13,027 nucleotides of DNA from JAEUNJ01 sp052035955 (lineage in GTDB: Bacteria; Pseudomonadota; Gammaproteobacteria; Burkholderiales; Rhodocyclaceae): contig JBPOHD010000002.1 of assembly GCA_052035955.1 (NCBI GenBank), positions 1-13,027 of the forward strand, in the 5' to 3' direction. A program made the position numbers and the translations under genes. Positions within the stretch are counted from its first letter, which is position 1. Each line of letters opens with the position of its first letter. Under the pieces are notes generated by a model. The model was not told the DNA's origin. It saw only the letters and a program-made list of their open reading frames with translations, and did no database searches. Positions 1-6,371 of this stretch are shown piece by piece.

Positions 1-879
1 GACATGGTGGGCAACCTGCTGCTGGGCGATGTCGCGCGCGACCGCTTCCTCGCGGCGGCGTTGCCGGCGCCGATTGCCGGGGCGCAGAAGGCGGAGCGCT
101 ATGCGGCGCTGGCGCGCGCGGCGGCCAGCGGCGAACAGCCGGGCTCTTCGGCGGGCGGCGAGCAGCCGAAGTTCGTCGCTTACGCCGAGACGCCAGACGG
201 CCCGCGCCATGTGCTGGTGAAGTTCAGCGAGCCGGATGCCGGGCCGGTGGGCGAACGCTGGCGCGACCTGCTCCTGGCCGAGCATCTGGCGCTGGAGACC
301 TTGCGCGAGGCGGGGGTTCCTGCCGCCACGACACGGCTGATCGACACCACCGACCAACGCTTTTTAGAAGTGGAGCGCTTCGACCGCGTGGGTGCGCTGG
401 GCCGACGCGCGGTGTTTTCGCTTTCGGCGCTGGATGCGGAATTCGTCGGCGCCGGCTCAAGCAACTGGCCGGCCATCGCCCGCCGGCTGGCGGCGGAGAA
501 AGTGATCGTGCCGCAGGCGGCGGAGTCGGCCGCGCTCTTGTGGGCTTTCGGCACGCTGATCGGCAACACCGACATGCACGGCGGCAACCTCTCTTTCCTT
601 TCCGAACAGGGGCCGCCCTGCGAAATCGCGCCGGCCTACGACATGTCGCCGATGGGCCTCGCGCCGCGCAGCGGCGGCGGCCTGCCTGATTCGCTGGGCG
701 AGGCGAGCATCGTTTCCGATGTGGCCAACGAAACCTGGCGGCGGGTCGAGGCGCTGGCGCGTGCTTACCTTGCGCGGGTGGTGGAGAACGGAGGGTTCAG
801 CCGCCGTTTCGGGCCATGCATCGCGGCGCTGGCGCGGCGCATCGAGACGGCGGGCGCAAGGATCGCGCGGCTGGGGTAG
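1..879 (+). CDS. HipA-family serine/threonine kinase, YjjJ/HipH-like (5' partial)
   Basis: The reading frame is open to the left edge, so the beginning of the gene is missing; the ATG at 4 is probably internal. About 291 residues are visible, against roughly 440 for YjjJ-type HipA proteins (length from memory), which would carry a DNA-binding part ahead of the kinase. Counting from the ATG at 4, the HipA hallmarks appear in order: SAGGEQPKF (49-57), the probable ATP-binding lysine in LVKFSE (K73), the catalytic loop GNTDMHGGNLSF (187-198, D190) and the metal-binding YDMSPM (212-217, D213). HipA kinases phosphorylate cytosolic targets; E. coli HipA acts on glutamyl-tRNA synthetase. The target here cannot be told from sequence. 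The GGEQPKF and MHGGN forms point to the YjjJ/HipH branch, which usually lacks a separate HipB antitoxin gene. No hipB-like gene follows. Family is secure, subfamily moderately so. Confidence 0.85.
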   Translation, partial: DMVGNLLLGDVARDRFLAAALPAPIAGAQKAERYAALARAAASGEQPGSSAGGEQPKFVAYAETPDGPRHVLVKFSEPDAGPVGERWRDLLLAEHLALETLREAGVPAATTRLIDTTDQRFLEVERFDRVGALGRRAVFSLSALDAEFVGAGSSNWPAIARRLAAEKVIVPQAAESAALLWAFGTLIGNTDMHGGNLSFLSEQGPPCEIAPAYDMSPMGLAPRSGGGLPDSLGEASIVSDVANETWRRVEALARAYLARVVENGGFSRRFGPCIAALARRIETAGARIARLG

Positions 880-1045
880 ATCGCGGGACAAGACCGCCCC
901 GGGCGTCGAAGTGGGCGTGAATGGGTGGGCCATGGGGCGGACAATCGGGCCCGCCGCCCGGTTGATGGTGACCCGATCGGATAGCCGAGGGATGCCCTGC
1001 CGGAAACCCGTTATCCTTCGCGTTCTTTTCACCCACCGAAGCACC

Positions 1046-1501
1046 ATGGCAGCCAAAGTCATCGTTCGGAAAAGCCGCCTCCACGGCCGGGGCCTCTTCG
1101 CCGCCCGCGACCTGGGGGCGGGGGTGAAGCTGATCGAGTACAAGGGCGTCCGCTACGGCGAGGGCGAGATGCCGGAACTGGCCGACGACGGCGTCACGCG
1201 CTTCCTGCGCCTTTCCGACGGCACGGGCATCGACGGCACGGGCTGGGCGGCGCTGGCCAACCATGCCTGCGAGCCCAACTGCGAACTGGCGGAGGAGGAA
1301 GGCAGCCGGCCCCTGCGGGCCTGGCTCCACACCCTGCGACCGGTGAGGAAGGGCGAGGAACTGGTCTGGGACTACCGGCTGCAGGTGCGCTGCCGGAAGG
1401 AAGCCTACGCGGCCTGGGCCTGCGCCTGCGGCGGGGACGCCTGCCGCGGCACCATGGCCGACCCGGAACTGTTCGAGGACGCCGCCACCCCCGCCGGGTA
1501 G
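1046..1501 (+). CDS. SET-domain protein-lysine methyltransferase-like protein
   Basis: A 151-residue, single-domain SET protein. The start is the ATG at 1046, because the SET homology begins almost at once (RLHGRGLFAARDL, 11-23); the open frame runs further upstream without recognisable sequence and no clear Shine-Dalgarno site is present. SET signatures are the SAM/substrate-site motif NHACEPNC (72-79, matching NHSCxPNC), GEELVWDY (103-110, matching GEELTYDY with the catalytic tyrosine) and a post-SET zinc-type cysteine cluster, CACGGDACRG (126-135). With all core motifs intact it is probably an active SAM-dependent lysine methyltransferase. Bacterial members are poorly characterised and no substrate can be named. 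It lies 166 bp after the HipA-like gene and converges with the DUF423 gene, so it is probably transcribed alone. Confidence 0.88.
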   Translation: MAAKVIVRKSRLHGRGLFAARDLGAGVKLIEYKGVRYGEGEMPELADDGVTRFLRLSDGTGIDGTGWAALANHACEPNCELAEEEGSRPLRAWLHTLRPVRKGEELVWDYRLQVRCRKEAYAAWACACGGDACRGTMADPELFEDAATPAG

Positions 1502-1547
1502 CGCGGCGCCGCGGGCAGTGACCGGCCGGGCGCCCCGGGCGGGCCGT

Positions 1548-1925
1548 TCAGCGCTTCAGCGCACCGATCGCCAGGGCCAGCCAGCCGAGGATGAAGGCGC
1601 CGCCGCCGAAGGGCGTCACGGCGTGCAGGGCGTGGACGTCGGCCAGGGCCCGCAGGTAGAGGTTGCCGCTGAAGAGCAAGGTGCCGACCAGCATCAGGGC
1701 GCCCGCGGCGAGCACCCAGCGGTTGCCGGCCCGCTCGGCGACCAGGCCGACGAGGACGAGGCCCAGGGCGTGGAACTGCTGGTATTGCAGGGCCGTGCGG
1801 AACCAGTTGGCGGTCACTTCGGGCAGTCCGGCCAGCGCATGGGCGCCGGCGGCGCCCAGGGCCACCGAGGCGGCACCCGAAAGGGCGCCGAGGGCGACGA
1901 AGATCCTGGCGGTCGGGGAATTCAC
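1548..1925 (-). CDS. DUF423 family small integral membrane protein
   Basis: A 125-residue, very hydrophobic protein with about four membrane segments (roughly 8-30, 52-66, 69-90 and 105-122). It carries the DUF423 (YgdD-like) conserved patches: GAAGAHAL (24-31), ALQYQQFHALGL (45-56), GTLLFSGNLYL (81-91) and TPFGGGAFILGWLAL (104-118). The length is typical of the family. Translation starts at GTG 1925, which overlaps the stop of the upstream cytochrome c peroxidase gene in a GTGA tetranucleotide, so the two are very likely translationally coupled. The family has no established function. Coupling to a peroxidase gene at the end of a peroxide-defence cluster suggests a membrane-associated role in the same response, but this is inference only. 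Confidence 0.9.
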   Translation of the reverse strand: MNSPTARIFVALGALSGAASVALGAAGAHALAGLPEVTANWFRTALQYQQFHALGLVLVGLVAERAGNRWVLAAGALMLVGTLLFSGNLYLRALADVHALHAVTPFGGGAFILGWLALAIGALKR

Positions 1926-3217
1926 GGCTTGGTGCCTCCGGGGCCGGTGGGTGGGGCCGGCAGCACCGGGCGTTCCGGCCGGTAGCCGTCGTTCAGGGTC
2001 AGCAGGAAGGCGACGATGTCGTCCACCTCGGATTCCGTGAGGCCCAGGCGGCCCATCTCCTCGCGATTGACGTTGCGCGACACCTCGGGTGCCGGCCAGC
2101 AGCCGCGGCGCAGGGCCTCCGCCTCGGCCACTCGGCCCCGACAGCGCGGGAGCACGTCCCGGTCGTTGTAGAAGGCGACCACGCCGCGCAGCGTCGCGAA
2201 GTAGCCGTTGTGCATGTAGGGCGCGGTCAGGGCGACATTGCGCAGCGTGGGCACCTTGAACTTGCCGTCCTCCGCGCGCCGCTCGACGACCGCCCCCAGC
2301 CCCCGGTCCACGAAACCTTGGCCGCGCGGGTTGTGGATGCGGGGCAGGCCGTAGAAGGGATTGTCCGGGTTGGCCGGCACGCCCAGGTTGTCGTAGGTGA
2401 AGTCGGTGAAAAGGGGCAGGCCGCCGTCGGGCCGCCGCTGGCTGGGATGGCAGGCGGCGCAGTTACCCTTGCGCGGATCGTTGAACAGGCGCAGGCCGCG
2501 CAGCTCCCGCTCGCTCAGGGCGGCCCGCCCCTGCAGCCAGGCATCGTGCTTCGAGGTGAAGGGCGCCAGCTCGGCCGTGCGCTCGTAGGCGGCGATGGCG
2601 GCGGCGATCCGCGCCATGGCGCGGTCCGGGTCGTCCAGGGCCCCGGGGCCGTGCAGGGCCTCGAACTCGCCGGCATAGGCGGCCCGCCGCAGCTTGGCGA
2701 CGACGGCGGCCGGGTCCGGGTTGGCCATCTCCAGTGGGTCCAGGAAAGGCAGCTTGGCCTGCGCCTCCAGCGTCGCGGCGCGGCCGTCCCAGAACTGGCC
2801 CCCCACGTAATGGCCCTCGGCGCGGTCGAAGTGGAAGGCCGGCGAGAAGGCCGCGTACATCGCGCTCGGCGAATTGCGACGCCCGAAGCGATCCCGGTGG
2901 ACACCCTTGGAGGTGGGGCGGCTGGCGTCCGGATCGGCGAAGGCCGCGGCCGGGTCGTGGCAGCTGGCGCAGGCCTGGCCGGCCGGCTGCGAGAGGTTAG
3001 GATCGAAGAACAGCAGCCGGCCCAGGGCCGCCTCCCGCGCGCGGCGGTCCTCGTCGGCGGTGGCCGACGTGGCGAAGGCGGCGATGGCGGCCACGGCCAC
3101 ATGCCGCGCCAGGAACGCGAGGCCGCGGCGGGTCAATCGGTTCCGGAACCCCCAAAGTCCCTTGAACCCCGAAGACCTTGCCGCAGAGGCGCGGGGGCGC
3201 AAGGGAAGTCGAAGCAT
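1922..3217 (-). CDS. Diheme cytochrome c peroxidase (CcpA/MauG superfamily)
   Basis: 431 residues from the ATG at 3217. It has two c-type heme sites, CASCH (83-87) and CAACH (253-257), and the distal axial-ligand motif PYMHNGYF (333-340, M335), which matches bacterial cytochrome c peroxidases rather than the tyrosine-ligated MauG. Such enzymes reduce H2O2 to water in the periplasm with electrons from small cytochromes or cupredoxins. Residues 28-54 look like a Sec signal: TRR, a hydrophobic stretch (AVAAIAAFA), then SATA before DED. That leaves an implausibly long n-region before it if the ATG is used. A TTG at 3136 (residue 28) gives a normal signal peptide. The first 21 or so codons resemble a decayed intergenic repeat arm, so 3136 may be the true start. 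The gene ends by overlapping the DUF423 gene (GTGA). Confidence 0.9.
   Translation of the reverse strand: MLRLPLRPRASAARSSGFKGLWGFRNRLTRRGLAFLARHVAVAAIAAFATSATADEDRRAREAALGRLLFFDPNLSQPAGQACASCHDPAAAFADPDASRPTSKGVHRDRFGRRNSPSAMYAAFSPAFHFDRAEGHYVGGQFWDGRAATLEAQAKLPFLDPLEMANPDPAAVVAKLRRAAYAGEFEALHGPGALDDPDRAMARIAAAIAAYERTAELAPFTSKHDAWLQGRAALSERELRGLRLFNDPRKGNCAACHPSQRRPDGGLPLFTDFTYDNLGVPANPDNPFYGLPRIHNPRGQGFVDRGLGAVVERRAEDGKFKVPTLRNVALTAPYMHNGYFATLRGVVAFYNDRDVLPRCRGRVAEAEALRRGCWPAPEVSRNVNREEMGRLGLTESEVDDIVAFLLTLNDGYRPERPVLPAPPTGPGGTKP
3143..3217. repeat. Decayed CAGAGG-type repeat arm before the peroxidase gene
   Basis: On the + strand, GCCGCAGAGGCGC at about 3180-3192 followed by GGGGGCGCAAGGG resembles the left arms of the CAGAGG repeats elsewhere in the window. 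Read on the minus strand it gives GCGCCTCTGCGGCAAGGTC, close to the right arm of the element between ahpC and ahpF. It sits inside the first codons of the ATG-started peroxidase frame. It is much more degenerate than the other copies, so the assignment is tentative. Confidence 0.4.
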
Positions 3218-3340
3218 CGGGATCTCGGGGATGTCGGGCGCCCCGTCCGTCGGGCGAGTGCGCAGGAGTTCCGCCGGCGTCGATACTCCGTCGGGATTGC
3301 CCTTGGTGGGCAGCCCCACCGCTGTTCTCACGACCATGTC

Positions 3341-3396
3341 TTTCTTGGTGCCCCTTGGTGTCCTTGGTGCCTTGGTGGTGATGCCCTTGCTTTTCC
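3341..3396. repeat. Tandem CTTGGTG repeat arm (CACCAAG-type)
   Basis: Four copies of CTTGGTG lie at 3344-3350, 3354-3360, 3363-3369 and 3371-3377, at spacings of 10, 9 and 8 nt. The block ends GCCTTGGTGGTGATGCCCTT, nearly identical to the right end of the element near 8901. No intact ACCACCAAG partner arm was found to the left, so this looks like a half element. It occupies the gap between the DUF454 and peroxidase genes. The small perfect hairpin GGTGGG/CCCACC at 3305-3320 lies beside it. The rest of 3218-3405 has no gene that I can support. Confidence 0.8.
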
Positions 3397-3405
3397 ACGC
3401 GCCCA

Positions 3406-3831
3406 TCAGTCCCGGGACCGTAGTCGCAGGACCATCGCCGAGCCGGCTGCCATGGCCACCAGCACCGTCGCCTGGAGCCAGGGCCGGCCGGCCAGCTGCC
3501 AGACCGAGAAGCCGCCGGTGACGATCATCGCGGCCAGGGCGAAGCGCTTGACGCGGCGGGGAATGCTGCGGTGCTGCTCCCATTCCCGCAGCAGGGGCCC
3601 GAACAGCCGGCTGCGCAGCAGCCAGGCATGGCTGCGCGGCGAGGCCCGCACGAAGCAGGCCCCGGCCAGCAGCACGAAGGGCGTCGTCGGCAGTCCGGGC
3701 AGCACGACGCCGATCAGGCCGAGGACCAGGGCCAGGGCGCCGGCGATCCACAGGACCAGGCGGACGGCCCGGGATCCATGGAGCCGGTCGGCTGGCGGCG
3801 GGGCCGGGGCATCGGAGGCGGGCGGGACCAT
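3406..3831 (-). CDS. DUF454 (YbaN-like) inner-membrane protein
   Basis: A 141-residue protein with the DUF454 signature: GLIGVVLPGLPTTPFVLLAG (38-57), then ACFVRASPRSHAWLLRSRLFGPLLREW (58-84), which matches the family's 'CFARSSPRLHxWLLxHxxFGPxIxxW' pattern. Membrane segments are likely at about 24-46, 48-62, 96-113 and 117-135. The first 22 residues are Pro/Ala-rich and not part of the family core, so a later start is possible, but no good alternative start was seen. The gene begins 46 bp after ahpF on the same strand and is probably co-transcribed with it. The molecular function of the family is unknown; its linkage to ahpCF here is worth noting. Confidence 0.9.
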   Translation of the reverse strand: MVPPASDAPAPPPADRLHGSRAVRLVLWIAGALALVLGLIGVVLPGLPTTPFVLLAGACFVRASPRSHAWLLRSRLFGPLLREWEQHRSIPRRVKRFALAAMIVTGGFSVWQLAGRPWLQATVLVAMAAGSAMVLRLRSRD

Positions 3832-3877
3832 GGCACCGATGTTACCGGAGCCGCCCCCGCCCGCGCCGCCCGCCGCA

Positions 3878-5488
3878 TCAGGCGGTCACGGGGGCGGCGG
3901 ATGTCGCCCCGACTGCCCCGGCCGCCGGGGCCGGCACCGGGCTGCGGATCAGGTGGTCGAAGGCGCCGAGGGCGGCCTTGGCGCCCTCGCCCATGGCGAT
4001 GACGATCTGCTTGTAGGGCACGGTCGTCGCGTCACCGGCGGCGAAGACGCCGGGCAGCGAGGTCTGGCCGCGGGCATCCACCTCGATCTCACCCCGGGGC
4101 GACAGGCCCAGGGTGCCCTTCAGCCAGTCGGTGTTGGGCAGCAGGCCGATCTGCACGAAGACGCCCTCCAGTTCGACGCGGTGCGTCTCGCCGCTGTTCC
4201 TGTCCTTGTAGGCGAGGCCGTCGAGCCTGGTGCCGTCGCCCGTCACCTCGGTGGTCTGGGCGCTGGTGACCACCGTCACGTTGGGCAGGCTGGAGAGCCT
4301 GGCCTGCAGCACGGCGTCGGCGCGCAGCTTCGGGTCGAATTCGAGCAGGGTCACGTGGGCGACGATGCCGGCCAGGTCGATGGCCGCCTCGACGCCGGAG
4401 TTGCCGCCGCCGATCACCGCCACCCGCTTGCCCTTGAACAGGGGGCCGTCGCAGTGGGGGCAGTAGGCGACGCCGCGGCCCCGGTACTCCCGCTCGCCGG
4501 GGACGTTCATCTCGCGCCAGCGGGCGCCGGTGGCCAGGATCACGCTCCTCGCCCTGAGGGTCGCGCCGGAGGCCAGCCGCACGCGGGCGTAGCCGTCGTC
4601 GCCGGCCGGCTCCAGGGCCTCGGCCCGTTGCAGGTTCATGATCTCCACTTCGTAGTCGCGCACGTGGCTCTCCAGGGCGGCGGCCAGCTTCGGGCCCTCG
4701 GTGTGGGGCACGGAGACCAGGTTCTCGATGGCCAGGGTGTCGAGCACCTGGCCGCCGAAGCGCTCGGCCACGACGCCGGTGCGGATGCCCTTGCGGGCGC
4801 CGTAGATGGCCGCCGCCGCGCCGGCCGGGCCGCCGCCCACCACCAGCATGTCGAAGGGCTCCTGGTCGGCGAGTTTCGCCGCGGCGCGGGCGGAGGCGCC
4901 GGTATCCACCTTCGCCAGGATCTCCTCCAGGGACATGCGCCCCTGGCCGAAGGGCTGGCCGTTGAGGAAGACGGCGGGCACGGCCATGATCTGCCGCGCC
5001 TCCACCTCCTGCTGGAAGATGCCGCCGTCGATCATCACGCTCTCGATGGCCGGGTTCTGCTGGGCCATCAGGTTCAGCGCCTGCACCACGTCCGGGCAGT
5101 TGTGGCAGGACAGGGAGATGAAGGCCTCGAAGCGCAGCGGGCCGGCGAGGCCACGGATCTGCGCCAGGGTCGCCGCCTCCACCTTGGGCGGATGGCCGCC
5201 CACCTGCAGCAGCGCCAGCACCAGGGAGGTGAATTCGTGGCCCATGGGGATGCCGGCGAAGCGCACCCGGCCCGGCTCGCCGGGCAGGCCGATGGCGAAG
5301 GAGGGGCGGCGGACGTCGCTGCCGTCCTCGCGCAGGGCGATCTTCGGCGACAGGGCGGCGACCTCCCGCAGCAGGTCCGCCATCTCGGCGGACTTGGCGC
5401 CGCCGTCCAGGGAGGCGACGAGTTCGATGGGCCGCTGCAGCCGTTCGAGGTAGGCGGCGAGCTGGTTCTTCAGGGTGGCGTCGAGCAT
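3878..5488 (-). CDS. ahpF: Alkyl hydroperoxide reductase subunit F (NADH:peroxiredoxin oxidoreductase)
   Basis: 536 residues. AhpF takes electrons from NADH through FAD and two redox disulfides and passes them to AhpC in the cytoplasm. Domains in order: the N-terminal tandem thioredoxin-like domain with CHNC (C128, C131); the FAD-binding VVGGGPAGAAAAIYGARKG (216-234); the thioredoxin-reductase-type centre CPHC (C343, C346); the NADH-binding VIGGGNSGVEAAIDLAG (358-374); and the second FAD motif GVFAAGDATTVPYKQ (480-494). These positions align closely with the enterobacterial enzyme, so it should be functional. Residues 516-536 are an extra Ala/Pro-rich tail. AAGGAAA (complement of 5494-5500) is the ribosome site, 5 nt before ATG 5488. 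It lies 152 bp downstream of ahpC, with an inverted repeat in between. Confidence 0.98.
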   Translation of the reverse strand: MLDATLKNQLAAYLERLQRPIELVASLDGGAKSAEMADLLREVAALSPKIALREDGSDVRRPSFAIGLPGEPGRVRFAGIPMGHEFTSLVLALLQVGGHPPKVEAATLAQIRGLAGPLRFEAFISLSCHNCPDVVQALNLMAQQNPAIESVMIDGGIFQQEVEARQIMAVPAVFLNGQPFGQGRMSLEEILAKVDTGASARAAAKLADQEPFDMLVVGGGPAGAAAAIYGARKGIRTGVVAERFGGQVLDTLAIENLVSVPHTEGPKLAAALESHVRDYEVEIMNLQRAEALEPAGDDGYARVRLASGATLRARSVILATGARWREMNVPGEREYRGRGVAYCPHCDGPLFKGKRVAVIGGGNSGVEAAIDLAGIVAHVTLLEFDPKLRADAVLQARLSSLPNVTVVTSAQTTEVTGDGTRLDGLAYKDRNSGETHRVELEGVFVQIGLLPNTDWLKGTLGLSPRGEIEVDARGQTSLPGVFAAGDATTVPYKQIVIAMGEGAKAALGAFDHLIRSPVPAPAAGAVGATSAAPVTA

Positions 5489-5527
5489 GGCGGTTTCCTT
5501 GATGCGGAAGTCATTCGAAAAAGATCA

Positions 5528-5632
5528 TTCACCACAGAGGACACGGAGGACGCAGAGGAGAACCAGGGAAGGCCCTTCCTTCTCTCTCGCATTGGTTTTC
5601 TCTGGGCTCTCTGCGTCCTCCGCGGTGAAAAG
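5528..5632. repeat. Inverted CAGAGG-type repeat between ahpC and ahpF
   Basis: The left arm, TTCACCACAGAGGACACGGA at 5528-5547 and on to about 5560, is matched by the complement of the right arm near 5595-5632 (TTCACCGCGGAGGACGCAGA). Over 21 positions (5528-5548 against 5610-5630) 17 are identical, and several mismatches would still pair as G-U in RNA. The spacer is about 60 bp, so the ahpC-ahpF transcript could form a long hairpin here. It has no U-tract like an intrinsic terminator. The arms share the flank AAGATC[A/G]TTCACC with the element at 10284. Confidence 0.88.
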
Positions 5633-5640
5633 GTCTTGCC

Positions 5641-6210
5641 TCAGATTTTCCCGACCAGGTCGAGGGACGGCGCCAGGGTGGCATCGCCTTCCTTCCACTT
5701 GGCGGGGCAGACCTCGCCCGGGTGGGAGGCGACGTACTGGGCGGCCTTCACCTTGCGCAACAGCTCCGAGGCGTCGCGGCCGATGCCGCCGGCATTGATC
5801 TCGACGATCTGGATGCGGCCCTGGGGGTCGATCACGAAGGTGCCGCGCTCGGCCAGACCGGCTTCCTCGATCATCACGCCGAAGTTGCGGGTGATGGCAC
5901 CGGTCGGGTCGCCGACCATAGGGAAGCGGATCTTGCCGATGGTCTCCGACGTGTCGTGCCAGGCCTTGTGGGTGAAGTGGGTGTCGGTGGAGACGGCGTA
6001 GATCTCGACGCCCAGGTCGCGGAAGACCGCGTAGTTGTCGGCCAGGTCGCCCAATTCGGTCGGGCAGACGAAGGTGAAGTCGGCCGGGTAGAAGAAGACC
6101 ACGGACCACTTGCCCTTCAGGTCGGCGTCGGACACGGCGACGAACTTGCCGTGGTGGAAGGCGGTGGCCTTGAAGGGCTTCACTTCGGTGTTGATGATGG
6201 ACGTGCTCAT
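5641..6210 (-). CDS. ahpC: Peroxiredoxin, alkyl hydroperoxide reductase subunit C
   Basis: 189 residues, a typical 2-Cys AhpC. The peroxidatic cysteine is C49 in FYPADFTFVCPTE (40-52) and the resolving cysteine is C168 in GEVCPAKWKEG (165-175), as in the enterobacterial protein. It reduces H2O2 and organic peroxides in the cytoplasm and is re-reduced by AhpF, encoded next. The ATG at 6210 is chosen because AAGGAG (complement of 6218-6223) sits 7 nt upstream and the homology starts there; the longer open frame to 6297 runs through the promoter region. The gene has its own likely OxyR-controlled promoter. Confidence 0.98.
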   Translation of the reverse strand: MSTSIINTEVKPFKATAFHHGKFVAVSDADLKGKWSVVFFYPADFTFVCPTELGDLADNYAVFRDLGVEIYAVSTDTHFTHKAWHDTSETIGKIRFPMVGDPTGAITRNFGVMIEEAGLAERGTFVIDPQGRIQIVEINAGGIGRDASELLRKVKAAQYVASHPGEVCPAKWKEGDATLAPSLDLVGKI

Positions 6211-6253
6211 GTTCGATCTCCTTGGCGGGTTGAATGTCGATGCGACGAAACGA

Positions 6254-6283
6254 ATGGTAGGGACCGCCGGTCGATTACTCCAA
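6254..6283 (-). promoter_or_regulatory. Candidate ahpC promoter
   Basis: Reading the minus strand, TTGGAG (6283-6278) and TACCAT (6259-6254) are separated by 18 bp, a reasonable sigma-70 pair with weak elements, about 44 nt before the ahpC start codon. The -35 box abuts the predicted OxyR operator, the geometry expected of an OxyR-activated promoter. Assigned by eye only. Confidence 0.45.
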
Positions 6284-6319
6284 TGAATTGTCGCCATGCG
6301 ATCGATAGGGCACCGCTAT
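6283..6319 (-). promoter_or_regulatory. Candidate OxyR operator upstream of ahpC
   Basis: ATAG-N7-CTAT at 6305-6319 is a perfect match to one half of the OxyR consensus (two ATAG-N7-CTAT blocks 7 bp apart), extended to CGATAG/CTATCG. Seven bases away, 6283-6297 (ATGA-N7-CCAT) matches the second block partially. The full 37 bp site ends at the predicted -35 box of ahpC, and oxyR is the next gene upstream. The perfect block is directly visible; regulation is inferred. Confidence 0.6.
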
Positions 6320-6340
6320 CGCAGGGCGGGCTTCGGGAAG

Positions 6341-6357
6341 GCGGGCCTCCGGCCCGC
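6341..6357 (-). other. GC-rich hairpin after oxyR
   Basis: GCGGGCC/GGCCCGC is a perfect 7 bp stem with a 3 nt loop, 15 bp downstream of the oxyR stop codon. It could separate oxyR from ahpC transcription. It lacks a following U-run on the minus strand, so a classical intrinsic terminator is not demonstrated. Confidence 0.4.
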
Positions 6358-6371
6358 GGCCAGCGGGAGCT

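Noticed and set aside
719..1045. Upstream extension of the SET protein frame
   Set aside because: The extension overlaps the end of the HipA-like gene and has no SET homology; the ATG at 1046 begins the recognisable domain.
1503..1540. GC-rich short hairpins (GCGGCGCCGC; CCGGG/CCCGG) between the convergent SET and DUF423 genes
   Set aside because: Stems are only about 5 bp and there is no U-run on either side, so a bidirectional terminator cannot be supported in such GC-rich DNA.
2210..6001. A 1263-codon open frame on the + strand
   Set aside because: It runs antisense to the peroxidase, DUF454, ahpF and ahpC genes, has low-complexity His/Gly/Ala/Arg composition and no recognisable domain; it is a by-product of high GC.
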